37,385 nucleotides of DNA from JAKVKY01 sp964293585 (GTDB taxonomy: Bacteria; Bacillota; Negativicutes; Acidaminococcales; Acidaminococcaceae). The notes below the pieces were generated by a model that had not been told where the DNA came from, ran no database searches, and worked only from the letters and a program-made list of their open reading frames with translations. The DNA lies in NCBI GenBank assembly GCA_964293585.1, contig CAXYYS010000019.1:1-37385 (forward strand), read 5' to 3'. How positions within the stretch are numbered: position 1 is the stretch's first letter; each line of letters begins with the position of its first letter. Shown here piece after piece: positions 23,482-31,729 of the stretch. The position numbers were made by a program, and so were the translations under genes.

Positions 23482-24612
23482 TCACAAGATAATTAAATCG
23501 TCGCGATGAATCACTTCGTCGAAACTTTTATGTCCTAACAGTTGCAAAATTTCTGTACTCTTATGGCCCTTGATCCTGGCCAGCTCCGCACTGCCGTAAT
23601 GGGTCAGCCCCCGGGCCAGTTCGTGCCCGGCGTCATCCACCACGCTGACGGTATGTCCGGCTTCAAAATCGCCTTCCACGTCGGCAATGCCTGCGGGCAA
23701 GATGCTGCAGGCGCCCTTCTTGTGCAGCGCCTTGGCGCACCCGGCATCCACGATGATCTTACCGGCAACCCTGGCGCCAAACGCCAGCCAGCGTTTCCGG
23801 AACTGCAGCCTGTTTTCCCGGGAAATGAACAAGGTGCCTACATCCTCGCCGTTCAAGATGCGGGTAATGGCGTTCTCTTCCGTCCCCGAGGCGATGACCA
23901 GGCTGATACCGCTGCTGGTAGCCGCCTTGGCTGCTTGAATCTTGGTGGCCATACCGCCGGTGGCAAAACCGCTGCCTGCTTCCCCGGCACTAGCTTCCAC
24001 CTCCGCTGTGATAGCCGGTACCTCCGGCACCAGCTTGGCTTCCGGATGGGTTGCAGGGTTCGCTGTGTACAAGCCATCTACATCGGAAAGGATGATGATT
24101 AAATCTGCGTCGGCAATACCTGCTACCAGGGCCGACATATTATCGTTATCGCCAATTTTTAAATCATCCAGGGCGACCACGTCGTTCTCGTTGACGATGG
24201 GAATTACATGCTGCTGCAGCAAGGTCATGAACGTATTACGGCTATTAGTATAATGATGCCGGTCCAGGACCTCGGTTCGGGTAAGCAGCACCTGAGCTAC
24301 CACCTGGCCGTATTCGCTAAAAAACTTTTCATAGGTATTCATCAGGATGCCCTGACCCACTGCGGCTGCTGCCTGCTTGCCGGGAATCGTCTTGGGCTTA
24401 CTCTTGAGTCCCAGGCGTTCCACCCCTACCGCCACGGCGCCGCTGGTCACCAGGATGATTTCCTTGCCCTGATTATGTAAATCCGCCAGTTCCCGGGCCA
24501 GTTTATCAATCCGGGAAAAATTACGGCTGCAGTTGGGATACGTGATAGTACTGGTGCCCACCTTGACCACGATTCGCTGTACCTTTTTTAACGCTGCGCG
24601 AGCTTTTGTCAT
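23482..24612 (-). CDS. proB: glutamate 5-kinase
   Basis: A 376-residue enzyme phosphorylating glutamate, the first and feedback-controlled step of proline synthesis. The kinase domain has VVKVGTSTITYP near residues 14-25, VTSGAVAVGVERLGL near 55-69, VPIVNENDVVALDDLKIGDNDNMSALVA near 137-163, and GTGGMATK-like GFATGGMATKI near 219-229. Residues from about 280 form a PUA domain, as in the long bacterial form. GGGGGAG precedes the ATG. It lies 57 nt after obgE and just before proA. Confidence 0.97.
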   Translation of the reverse strand: MTKARAALKKVQRIVVKVGTSTITYPNCSRNFSRIDKLARELADLHNQGKEIILVTSGAVAVGVERLGLKSKPKTIPGKQAAAAVGQGILMNTYEKFFSEYGQVVAQVLLTRTEVLDRHHYTNSRNTFMTLLQQHVIPIVNENDVVALDDLKIGDNDNMSALVAGIADADLIIILSDVDGLYTANPATHPEAKLVPEVPAITAEVEASAGEAGSGFATGGMATKIQAAKAATSSGISLVIASGTEENAITRILNGEDVGTLFISRENRLQFRKRWLAFGARVAGKIIVDAGCAKALHKKGACSILPAGIADVEGDFEAGHTVSVVDDAGHELARGLTHYGSAELARIKGHKSTEILQLLGHKSFDEVIHRDDLIIL

Positions 24613-24669
24613 AGGGCTCTCCCCCTTCTTTACACGCTGCTGCCTGTATGCATCCGGCAGCTTGGTTCT

Positions 24670-25962
24670 TTACACGGAACTGCCTTCCTTATAGTTGAAG
24701 ACCATGTCCAGGATACGTACCGTCTGTCCCTCTTTGATGCCGGCCGCCTTCAAAGCTTCTTCGATATGCAGCCGTTTCCAAATCAACTGGAAGCGATACA
24801 AAGCCTCATCATTATCAAAATTGGTCATGGCCACCAGACGTTCAATAGCCTTGCCTTTAACCTCAAAATCTGTATCATTGCCTTTAATCACTTCAAACTT
24901 ATCCTGGTCCAGCTCCTCGCCGGCGCCCAGGGTAGGAATATCCGCCGCTTCCGGTTCCGGCACATAAGCCTGCACCAGGTTAAAAGCCTTGTTCATCAGT
25001 TCCTTCAACCCTGCTCCGGTCACGGCGCTCACCGCCATAATCTCGTAGCCCTTGCTTTCCACATAGGCCTTCAGTTTCTCAAAATTGGCCGGACTGTCCG
25101 GCATGTCCATCTTGTTCGCCACTACCAGCTGGGTACGCTTAGCCAGCTTGGCGCTGTAAGCTTCCAGTTCCTTATTAATCTTGTTAAAATCGTCGATGGG
25201 ATCCCGGCCTTCCATGCCGCTGACATCCACCACGTGAAGCAGGACCTTGGTCCGTTCTACATGCCGCAAAAAGTCGTGGCCCAGGCCTACGCCTTTGCTG
25301 GCGCCTTCAATCAGACCGGGGATATCCGCCAGCACAAAACTGCGCTCGCTGTCCAGCCTTACCACGCCCAGCACCGGAGTCAGGGTGGTAAAATGGTACG
25401 CTGCAATCTCGGGACGGGCCGCGCTGACCCGGGAGATGATACTGCTCTTACCCACACTGGGATAACCTACCAGACCCACATCGGCCAAAAGTTTCAACTC
25501 CAGCTTTAGCCAGGTATGGGTACCCGGCTCGCCCTTTTCCGCGAAAGTAGGCGCGCGTTTAATACTATTCACATAACAGGCATTACCCTTACCGCCGCGG
25601 CCGCCTTTAGCTGCCAGGTATTCCTGGCCGTCTTCGGTCAGATCCGCCAGCCGGGCGCCGGTCTGGTCGTCCTTCACCAGGGTGCCTACCGGTACCTTGA
25701 CAAGAACATCCGTGCCCTGGGCGCCGGTGCAGTTCTGCGTGCCGCCGCCGTTGCCGTTCTTGGCGATAAACTTACGCTTGTAGCGAAAATCTACCAGCGT
25801 GTTCAAATCCGCGGTAGCCTTCAGGATGACGCTGCCGCCCTTGCCGCCGTTGCCGCCGTTGGGGCCGCCTTTTTCCACAAACTTTTCCCGGCGGAAACTG
25901 CTCATGCCGTCGCCGCCCTTACCAGCTTCCACATAAATCCTGGCTTTATCTGTAAAAATCAT
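24670..25962 (-). CDS. obgE: GTPase ObgE/CgtA
   Basis: A 430-residue ribosome-associated GTPase. The Gly-rich Obg domain occupies about residues 1-157 (MIFTDKARIYVEAGKGG, GGPNGGNGGKGG). The G domain follows with GYPSVGKSS, VLADIPGLIEGAS, and the NKMD specificity motif. A C-terminal OCT-type domain begins near residue 340. ATG at 25962 was chosen for GAGGAA upstream and because MIFTDKA is the usual family start; a longer in-frame extension is not supported. It opens the obgE-proB-proA block. The usual rplU/rpmA genes are not upstream here. Confidence 0.96.
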   Translation of the reverse strand: MIFTDKARIYVEAGKGGDGMSSFRREKFVEKGGPNGGNGGKGGSVILKATADLNTLVDFRYKRKFIAKNGNGGGTQNCTGAQGTDVLVKVPVGTLVKDDQTGARLADLTEDGQEYLAAKGGRGGKGNACYVNSIKRAPTFAEKGEPGTHTWLKLELKLLADVGLVGYPSVGKSSIISRVSAARPEIAAYHFTTLTPVLGVVRLDSERSFVLADIPGLIEGASKGVGLGHDFLRHVERTKVLLHVVDVSGMEGRDPIDDFNKINKELEAYSAKLAKRTQLVVANKMDMPDSPANFEKLKAYVESKGYEIMAVSAVTGAGLKELMNKAFNLVQAYVPEPEAADIPTLGAGEELDQDKFEVIKGNDTDFEVKGKAIERLVAMTNFDNDEALYRFQLIWKRLHIEEALKAAGIKEGQTVRILDMVFNYKEGSSV

Positions 25963-26029
25963 GATGTATTCCTCATACGCAGGGGCCAGTAAAACTAGTC
26001 CCATCCCTTTCCATACTTATAGATAATAT

Positions 26030-26038
26030 ATTATATCA
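26030..26038 (-). promoter_or_regulatory. extended -10 promoter of obgE operon
   Basis: TGATATAAT on the minus strand, about 68 nt before the obgE ATG. The -35 is weak. It lies 16 nt from a divergent plus-strand extended -10. Confidence 0.55.
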
Positions 26039-26053
26039 CAAGCAAAACAGATA

Positions 26054-26062
26054 TGCTATAAT
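26054..26062 (+). promoter_or_regulatory. extended -10 promoter of the acetyltransferase gene
   Basis: TGCTATAAT on the plus strand, 53 nt before the acetyltransferase ATG and divergent from the obgE promoter. The -35 box is weak. Confidence 0.55.
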
Positions 26063-26114
26063 GAAGTAAGGATATTTAGTGAACTACTACCTGGTTAAAA
26101 GGAAAGGAGCGCCT

Positions 26115-26762
26115 ATGAATCCCCAAGTGACATATCCCCGTAAACTGGACCAGCATACCGTCTATCTGAAAAACGTGGTCTGGGGTCCTAACATCGTCAT
26201 TGACGACTTTACCTTTTACAATGATTTTGAGAAAGATCCCCGGGATTTTCAAAAAAATAATGTGCTCTACCATTATCCTATCAACGGCGACCTGCTGGTC
26301 ATGGGTAAATATTGCAGCATTGCCTGCGGCGCCAGGTTTATCTTTACCAGCGGCAACCATAATCCTGACTCTCTGGCCAATTTTCCCTTCCCTATCTTCT
26401 TTAAGGAATGGAACCTGGTACCTGGCAAAATCCAGGACGCCTGGGACAACCGGGGCGATATCGTCCTGGGCAATGATGTCTGGATTGGCTACCACGCTAC
26501 CATCATGCAGGGCGTGGCCATAGGCAATGGCGCCATTATCGGTGCCCGGGCCCTGGTCACCAAAGATGTGCCGCCCTACGCTATCGTTGGCGGTGTTCCG
26601 GCCCGCATTTTAAAATACCGTTTTGACAAACCTACCCGTACCAGGTTGCAACAACTGGCCTGGTGGGACTGGGATCCGGAGTTGGTACAAAAGGCTATTC
26701 CCGCCATCGTCAGCGGTGACGTAGATACCCTGTCCGGTCTGGCGCCCCAAATTGCAGATTGA
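26115..26762 (+). CDS. hexapeptide-repeat acetyltransferase, CatB/Vat-like
   Basis: A 215-residue left-handed beta-helix acetyltransferase. The N-terminal part carries the xenobiotic-acetyltransferase pattern YNDFEKDPRDFQKNNVLYHYP. Hexapeptide repeats then run through GKYCSIACGARFIFTSGNH and DIVLGNDVWIGYHATIMQGVAIGNGAIIGARALVTKDVPPYAIVGGVPARILKYRF. The His in the SGNHN loop near residue 80 is the expected catalytic base. ATG at 26115 was chosen for AAAGGAG upstream. Some relatives inactivate chloramphenicol or streptogramins, but that cannot be assumed. It stands alone. Confidence 0.9.
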   Translation: MNPQVTYPRKLDQHTVYLKNVVWGPNIVIDDFTFYNDFEKDPRDFQKNNVLYHYPINGDLLVMGKYCSIACGARFIFTSGNHNPDSLANFPFPIFFKEWNLVPGKIQDAWDNRGDIVLGNDVWIGYHATIMQGVAIGNGAIIGARALVTKDVPPYAIVGGVPARILKYRFDKPTRTRLQQLAWWDWDPELVQKAIPAIVSGDVDTLSGLAPQIAD

Positions 26763-26845
26763 GTACCCTGGCCGGCAGGGCTGCCAAAATTTTAGCTTGC
26801 CGGACAGCGAAACCAGTTTTATCAGTACGCAGATTTAGGCAAATA

Positions 26846-26854
26846 TGCTATAAT
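26846..26854 (+). promoter_or_regulatory. extended -10 promoter of the alpha/beta hydrolase gene
   Basis: TGCTATAAT on the plus strand, 31 nt before the hydrolase ATG. The core ATATGCTATAAT is identical to that before the acetyltransferase at 26051-26062. Confidence 0.55.
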
Positions 26855-26884
26855 AGTACCGTAATTTGTAAGGAGGTTCTTACC

Positions 26885-27919
26885 ATGCAGATAAAAAAAT
26901 GTGCTCTGGCCGCATTCATCCTGGCCACCAGTATTTTTGCCACGGCCTGCGCCGCTGATATGCCGCGCGTCGCCAGCGTCCTGGAAGCACCTGTCAGCGC
27001 CGCCCAGTTGCCAACCCGAAATGGTTTTGCTAATTTATACTATGAGAACGTACAGCAGCGCTATGGCGATTTAATTTATGCGCATGGCAGCGACGCCCAG
27101 AAAATGGACCTGTACCTGCCCGCCCATGCCAAGAAGCCTTATCCGGTAGTTTTGGCTATCCACGGCGGTGCCTGGGCCACAGGCGATAAAGCCACCGGCG
27201 AGGTTAACCCCGAGATGCAGGCTTTAAAATACGGTTTCGCCGTAGCCAGCATCAATTACCGTTTAAGCAGCGAGGCCAGCTTCCCTGCTCCTTTGCAGGA
27301 TTGCAAAGCCGCCGTCCGTTTCTTAAAAGCCCATGCCAAAAAATATAAGTTGGAAGATGACAAGATTGTAGCCTGGGGCGACAGCGCCGGTGGCAACTTA
27401 GCCGCACTTTTAGGCACCACCGCCCGGGTAAAAAATTTAGAAGATAAAACCCTGGGCAGTCCCAAAGAAAACTGCAGCGTGGCGGCGGTAGTAGCCTTTT
27501 TCCCGGCCGTCAGCCTGAGTAATTATCCGGAAATCCTGCGTCAGAACGGGATTAAATCCCGCTTTTCCGTTGAGGAAAGCGAAATGTACGCCAGCCAATA
27601 CATCGGCGGCAAATACGATCCCCAGTCGCCCAAGGTCAAGGCGGTAAATCCCCTGACCTACCTTACCAACGACGCCCCGCCTTTCTTTATCATCAACGGG
27701 GATAAGGATGACATAGTACCCGTCCAGGAAAGCAAGGCTCTGGCCGATGCCCTGGCTAACACCATCGGTCCCAAAAATGTAGCTTATTACGTAATCCGCG
27801 GCGGCAGCCATGGTGGTCCGGCGTTTGAGAACAGCAGCAACCTGGCCAAGGTTTTCGAGTTCCTGCATGACCAGATTGGCACCCCTGACGAGATGCTAAA
27901 AACCAAAAGCAAAAAATAA
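26885..27919 (+). CDS. secreted alpha/beta hydrolase (esterase/lipase, BD-FAE-like)
   Basis: A 344-residue hydrolase with an N-terminal signal peptide (KKCALAAFILATSIFATACA), probably exported; a lipoprotein anchor at the Cys near residue 20 is possible but the lipobox is poor. The catalytic domain has the oxyanion AIHGGAWATGD, the nucleophile elbow GDSAGGN, then an Asp region (NGDKDDIVP) and HGGPAF with the likely catalytic His. The order fits the hormone-sensitive-lipase/BD-FAE group. ATG at 26885 follows AAGGAGG by 7-8 nt. It is a single-gene unit with its own promoter and terminator. Confidence 0.9.
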   Translation: MQIKKCALAAFILATSIFATACAADMPRVASVLEAPVSAAQLPTRNGFANLYYENVQQRYGDLIYAHGSDAQKMDLYLPAHAKKPYPVVLAIHGGAWATGDKATGEVNPEMQALKYGFAVASINYRLSSEASFPAPLQDCKAAVRFLKAHAKKYKLEDDKIVAWGDSAGGNLAALLGTTARVKNLEDKTLGSPKENCSVAAVVAFFPAVSLSNYPEILRQNGIKSRFSVEESEMYASQYIGGKYDPQSPKVKAVNPLTYLTNDAPPFFIINGDKDDIVPVQESKALADALANTIGPKNVAYYVIRGGSHGGPAFENSSNLAKVFEFLHDQIGTPDEMLKTKSKK

Positions 27920-27923
27920 ACGA

Positions 27924-27963
27924 GAAGGAACAACCGCGTACAGCAGTTGTTCCTTCTTTTTTG
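27924..27963 (+). terminator. terminator after alpha/beta hydrolase gene
   Basis: GAAGGAACAAC (27924-27934) pairs perfectly with GTTGTTCCTTC (27946-27956) over eleven positions, followed by six to seven T. Confidence 0.92.
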
Positions 27964-28001
27964 TTACAGCTTATTCCTATTTTTACGGCCCGTTGCTTAT
28001 T

Positions 28002-28607
28002 TTATTGCTTGTTCTTGACCTGCTTGGACTGAGGATAAAAGCTCTTATCCCGGTAATAGTTCGTCCCCTTGAGACCTATTTCCATGGCCAGACCCTTGGT
28101 GGTCATCTGGTATACCCAGATGCCTGGCGCTACCTGGAAGGCGCCTTCCATGGTACCTCCGGCCACGCCGTCCGTAGCGGCTATGGTACCCTGCCCGCCA
28201 AAGGACCAACCCTTCGTCACAAAGCTATTCCAGGCATCCTGATTGCCAAAGACAAAGACCAGGGAATATTCCTTAGCGCCCAGGCCCAGACCAGCCTGAT
28301 ATTCCTGGGTCCGCATGTACACTTCTTTTTGAGTGGCGTTATTCACCGCCAGACCGCGTCCGTGAGATGTGCCCACGATGCCCAGCTTATAACCGGAATT
28401 CACAAAGACCGCATATCCGGCTCCATTTTCTACCGCCGTGCGCGCCTTCGGTTGAGACGCGTACAACTTGTCCAGGGTTACGGCCACCTTATGGTGTACT
28501 TCCGCCTCACGTTCGGCCAGGGTAGCTTTCTTGGCCGACGCCGTAGCGCCAAACAACGTTACCAGCAGGCATAGGACCAGGGTCACCCTCCACAATGCTT
28601 TGCTCAT
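28002..28607 (-). CDS. secreted YSC84/SYLF-like lipid-binding protein
   Basis: A 201-residue exported protein with signal peptide (ALWRVTLVLCLLVTLFGATASA) and a domain resembling the YSC84/SYLF phosphoinositide-binding module (AGYAVFVNSGYKLGIVGTSHGRG, then EYSLVFVFGNQDAWNSFVTKGW, and a Gly-rich TIAATDGVAGG). No enzymatic motif is visible. It follows the membrane-protein gene by 25 nt and has GGAGGAGG upstream of its ATG. An envelope location is predicted; function is unknown. Confidence 0.8.
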   Translation of the reverse strand: MSKALWRVTLVLCLLVTLFGATASAKKATLAEREAEVHHKVAVTLDKLYASQPKARTAVENGAGYAVFVNSGYKLGIVGTSHGRGLAVNNATQKEVYMRTQEYQAGLGLGAKEYSLVFVFGNQDAWNSFVTKGWSFGGQGTIAATDGVAGGTMEGAFQVAPGIWVYQMTTKGLAMEIGLKGTNYYRDKSFYPQSKQVKNKQ

Positions 28608-28632
28608 AGTTTCTCCTCCTCCACAACTGTTT

Positions 28633-29289
28633 TTATATTTTTTTGACCAGATAGTGGGTTACCGTACCCACCAGGATCAGGACCAGGATTACCGATAAAT
28701 AGTAAATCTTCGGTTCCATAGTAGGCGCCTTAAGGAGCGGATACAGCCCCTGCACCCGCTGCAACAGGTCAATTTTCAGCGCCCCCGCAATACCGGCCAG
28801 AGCTGCCAGGCTCCACACACCTGCCGCCGCTTTACGCAACAGTCCGTCCCGGGGCGCCAGTCTTGCCAGCACACCGCCGTGCAATCCCAGGTGCACTGCC
28901 ACCAGGAGCATGCTCAACCAGCCCGTGATGACATGCAGACGCATATAACCCTGGGGCAGCCCCAGGGGATTAGCGAACCCTGTATGTTTGGGAATCAGCT
29001 TGACGCTGACCATGGAAACAGCCAGGGCGCCAAATAAAAGCACATCCACCAGGACTAAAAGTATCCGGCGCCTGGTCCAGGGTCCATGGACCCAGGCGGC
29101 AAAAAAGCGCCAGTTCAACAACAGATGCACCACTACCAGGCCGCACAACGCATAGGCCATACGGGCGTGATTTCCCATGTTGGTAAAACGCGGGTGCATG
29201 ATGACCACGAACAAAATCAGCATCGCAAAATCTAACAGTACCCGCAGCCAGGTTAAACCTGCCGCAGGTTTCTTACTTGGTGTCAGCAT
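28633..29289 (-). CDS. polytopic membrane protein, DUF4405-like cytochrome-b fold
   Basis: A 218-residue protein with about five hydrophobic segments and histidines in membrane-near positions (VVVHLLLNWRFF near 53-64; RLHVITGWLSMLLVAVHLGLHGG near 119-141), as expected for two heme-b-type ligand pairs. I compare it to DUF4405. GGAGG precedes the ATG. It probably forms an operon with the downstream YSC84-like gene. A role in electron transfer is inference. Confidence 0.72.
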   Translation of the reverse strand: MLTPSKKPAAGLTWLRVLLDFAMLILFVVIMHPRFTNMGNHARMAYALCGLVVVHLLLNWRFFAAWVHGPWTRRRILLVLVDVLLFGALAVSMVSVKLIPKHTGFANPLGLPQGYMRLHVITGWLSMLLVAVHLGLHGGVLARLAPRDGLLRKAAAGVWSLAALAGIAGALKIDLLQRVQGLYPLLKAPTMEPKIYYLSVILVLILVGTVTHYLVKKI

Positions 29290-29309
29290 AAATACAAACC
29301 TCCACTTTT

Positions 29310-29338
29310 ATGTTATAATTATTGCATACTAATGTCAA
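29310..29338 (-). promoter_or_regulatory. promoter of the DUF4405-like operon
   Basis: Minus strand: TTGACA (29333-29338), 17 nt, TAACAT (29310-29315). Its -10 region overlaps the plus-strand extended -10 of gph (29311-29319), so the two promoters oppose each other. Confidence 0.62.
29311..29319 (+). promoter_or_regulatory. extended -10 promoter of gph
   Basis: TGTTATAAT on the plus strand, 46 nt before the gph ATG. The -35 is weak, and the element overlaps a minus-strand promoter. Confidence 0.55.
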
Positions 29339-29364
29339 ATTGCCAATCAGAAAGGAACCGTATC

Positions 29365-30033
29365 ATGACTTACACAGCTGTAATATTCGATTTGGACGGC
29401 ACCCTGGTCAACTCCCTGGAGGATTTGGCAGACAGCGCCAACGAGATGCTGACTGCTCAAGGTTACCCCACTCACAGCGTACCGGAATATAAATATTTTG
29501 TTGGCAACGGCAGCCGCAAACTCATCGAGCGCATCCTGCCCGAAGATCAGCGCAGCGAGACCAACCTTAATGCCTGCCTGGAAATCTACAAAAATATCTA
29601 CGCCCGGCATCAACTAAACAAAACATACGCCTACGCCGGCATGCCCCAAGTCGTGCAAGCTTTAAAAGCCCGGGGACTCAAACTGGCTGTCTGCACCAAC
29701 AAACACGTCAGCGCTGCCACCGTGGTCCTGGAAGCCCTGTACGGCAAGGGAACCTTTACCCATCTGGTAGCCGACCGTCCCGGCACTAATTTTAAACGTA
29801 AACCTGATCCCACCAATGTGTTAAAACTAGCGGCAGAATTAGGCGTCACCCCGGCACAGGTTGCCTATGTGGGCGACAGCAGCGTGGATATGGAAACAGC
29901 TACCCGGGCCGGCTTTCTGCCGGTAGGCTGCCTATGGGGCTTTCGTACACAAGAAGAACTTCTGCAAAGCGGTGCGCAAATCCTGCTGACAACACCGGCG
30001 GAACTGCTCACTAAAGTGCCACTGGTAAAATAG
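29365..30033 (+). CDS. gph: phosphoglycolate phosphatase (HAD family)
   Basis: A 222-residue HAD hydrolase. Motif I FDLDGTLVNS is at residues 8-17. The helical cap occupies about 18-90. Motif II is the Thr of LAVCTNK near residue 111. Motif III is the Lys of FKRKPDP near 149, and motif IV is VGDSSVDMETA near 170. This is the Gph/PgmB layout, with phosphoglycolate the most likely substrate, though substrate calls in this family are soft. ATG at 29365 has AAAGGA about 8 nt upstream. It is a single-gene unit ended by a strong terminator. Confidence 0.85.
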   Translation: MTYTAVIFDLDGTLVNSLEDLADSANEMLTAQGYPTHSVPEYKYFVGNGSRKLIERILPEDQRSETNLNACLEIYKNIYARHQLNKTYAYAGMPQVVQALKARGLKLAVCTNKHVSAATVVLEALYGKGTFTHLVADRPGTNFKRKPDPTNVLKLAAELGVTPAQVAYVGDSSVDMETATRAGFLPVGCLWGFRTQEELLQSGAQILLTTPAELLTKVPLVK

Positions 30034-30059
30034 GTTACTGCAACTGCATAGATATGTAA

Positions 30060-30096
30060 AATCCTCTTCTTAAAAAAAGAAGAGGATTATTTTTTT
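30060..30096 (+). terminator. terminator after gph
   Basis: ATCCTCTTCTT (30061-30071) pairs with AAGAAGAGGAT (30077-30087), followed by seven T (30090-30096). The T-run overlaps the stop codon of the convergent symporter gene. Confidence 0.92.
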
Positions 30097-31465
30097 ACAC
30101 TTTTTTATTGACAAAATAACCGGGCACTAACATGAGTAAGCTCACTGCCAGGCCGATAAAGAGCGGATTCACCGGGGAAGGGATGACCGTAGCCACGATA
30201 GCGGCGCAGGTACTGAAAATGATAGAAGCGACAACCCAACCTTTATGCAGACTGCCCGGAAAAAATACCGCCACGGACAACGGTAAAAAGACGCCGCCGC
30301 CCCGAAGCGCCATGGACATATAGTTCCAGAACAGGATCTGGGAGCCTTCGTTCAGGATAGCCACTACCGCCGCCACAAACAACACCCCTACCACCACGTA
30401 ACGGTTCAGCCGGAGCAGTGACGCCCCGTCCGTGATATGGAGCAGACCGCTCAGGATATCATGGCTGACCATGGTGCCGATGCCCAGGGACAGGCCGGCG
30501 ATGCTGCCAATCAGGGAGAGCATGATGCCACCCATGGCGATACCGCCCAGCCACACCGGTTCGTACTGCAGCAGATAGGTAGGCAGCACCAGGATGGGCG
30601 TTGTCCCAGGTGCCACGGCATGCATATACATACCGATAACCGCGCAGGGCAGACCCACGGGTATTGCTACCAGAGCCGCCGCAAAAGCACCGATGGATGC
30701 CGTACGGGGATCCGAAGCCGAAAAGATTGCCTGGATATAGGTCTGAGTACACAAGATTCCCACAATCAAAGATAATAAATTAGCCAGAGCCGCCGCATGT
30801 CCGGCGCCAAACAAACTAAACATATGCGCAGGAAAAGCCGCAACCAGGTCCGGTTGAGAATGCAGGGCCGTAAAAGCGGATAGCCCCGCCAGAAACAGGC
30901 TGATCCAAATGATAATCATCTTGATAATGCCACCTACGCCGGCGCTTTTCATGCCGCCAAAGGAAACATACGCCGCCACCAAAAGCAGCAAAAGCAGCGC
31001 CGCCAGGGGATGACTGACGCCCAGCACGGCCGCGATAATCTGGATGCCCGGCAGCGTGCTGGCCACGGCGCTGAAGAAAATGCCCAGGGAAGACACGATG
31101 CTGGCTAAATCACCCGCCCGCTTGCCATAATGCAGCACCAGATACTGGGGGATCGTTTCCAGAGAAGTTTTGCGCAAAGGCCGTGCATAAAAAAGGCCCA
31201 TGATAATAAAGCTGATGCCGCTGCCCAGGGTGAACCACCAGGCAGACAGACCTACACTGTAAGCCAACTGGGCCGTACCCACCGTGGCGCCGCCGCCGAT
31301 AATAGTTCCGGCAATACTCCCCGCCACCATGGTCACGCCACTGCTGCGTCCGCCCAGGCTGTAGCCTTCCGCCGTTTTTACACTGCGGGCCGCATACAGC
31401 CCCCCGCCGATGGCCACAGCAATTGTCGCGATGATAATCAGTAAATGTAAAAATGTCAGTTCCAC
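30095..31465 (-). CDS. sodium:solute symporter (SSS family)
   Basis: A 456-residue membrane protein with about twelve or more hydrophobic segments, of the SSS family (PanF/PutP-like). The N-terminal GYSLGGRSSGVTMVAGSIAGTIIGGGATVGTAQLAY region is a family signature. The usual R-x-TxS-like loop (YARPLRKTSLETIPQYLVLHYG) follows. The start is GTG at 31463-31465 with AAGGAGG upstream. The substrate is unknown; candidates are carboxylates, pantothenate or amino acids. It is divergent from a hybrid sensor kinase, which may control it; that is inference. Confidence 0.88.
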   Translation of the reverse strand: MELTFLHLLIIIATIAVAIGGGLYAARSVKTAEGYSLGGRSSGVTMVAGSIAGTIIGGGATVGTAQLAYSVGLSAWWFTLGSGISFIIMGLFYARPLRKTSLETIPQYLVLHYGKRAGDLASIVSSLGIFFSAVASTLPGIQIIAAVLGVSHPLAALLLLLLVAAYVSFGGMKSAGVGGIIKMIIIWISLFLAGLSAFTALHSQPDLVAAFPAHMFSLFGAGHAAALANLLSLIVGILCTQTYIQAIFSASDPRTASIGAFAAALVAIPVGLPCAVIGMYMHAVAPGTTPILVLPTYLLQYEPVWLGGIAMGGIMLSLIGSIAGLSLGIGTMVSHDILSGLLHITDGASLLRLNRYVVVGVLFVAAVVAILNEGSQILFWNYMSMALRGGGVFLPLSVAVFFPGSLHKGWVVASIIFSTCAAIVATVIPSPVNPLFIGLAVSLLMLVPGYFVNKKV

Positions 31466-31496
31466 CCTGTGACCTCCTTAGCGCATAATAATGTTT

Positions 31497-31526
31497 ATTA
31501 TAACATAAATTTCCATTGTAGGACAA
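31497..31526 (-). promoter_or_regulatory. promoter of the symporter gene
   Basis: Minus strand: TTGTCC (31521-31526), 18 nt, extended -10 TGTTATAAT (31497-31505). Confidence 0.6.
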
Positions 31527-31584
31527 ATGGATTCAGCTCGCAGCCAAGCAGCTTAACCGGTCCTTTTCTCAGAAAACAATGTTT

Positions 31585-31615
31585 AGTGAAATTGTTTGTC
31601 TTTCAGTAAAATTGT
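31585..31615 (+). repeat. 20-bp-period direct repeat in the hybrid-kinase promoter
   Basis: AGTGAAATTGT (31585-31595) and AGTAAAATTGT (31605-31615) differ at one position and start 20 nt apart, about two helical turns. They flank and overlap the predicted -35, as expected for a pair of operator half-sites. Confidence 0.5.
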
Positions 31616-31623
31616 AGTATAAT
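31596..31623 (+). promoter_or_regulatory. promoter of the PAS hybrid kinase
   Basis: TTGTCT (31596-31601), 16 nt, TATAAT (31618-31623). It lies about 107 nt before the GTG start. Confidence 0.58.
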
Positions 31624-31729
31624 AGAGTATATTCTATTTTATATTACACGATTAAAGCAAACACCGTGTGTGCCTGTACCTGGTAAGAACCCAGCACCGG
31701 CGGCTTGCTAACAGGAAGAAGGGATTTTA

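Noticed and set aside
26115..26762. Calling the hexapeptide acetyltransferase a drug-resistance gene
   Set aside because: The fold and catalytic histidine fit the CatB/Vat group, but many members have other substrates, and no resistance context is present.
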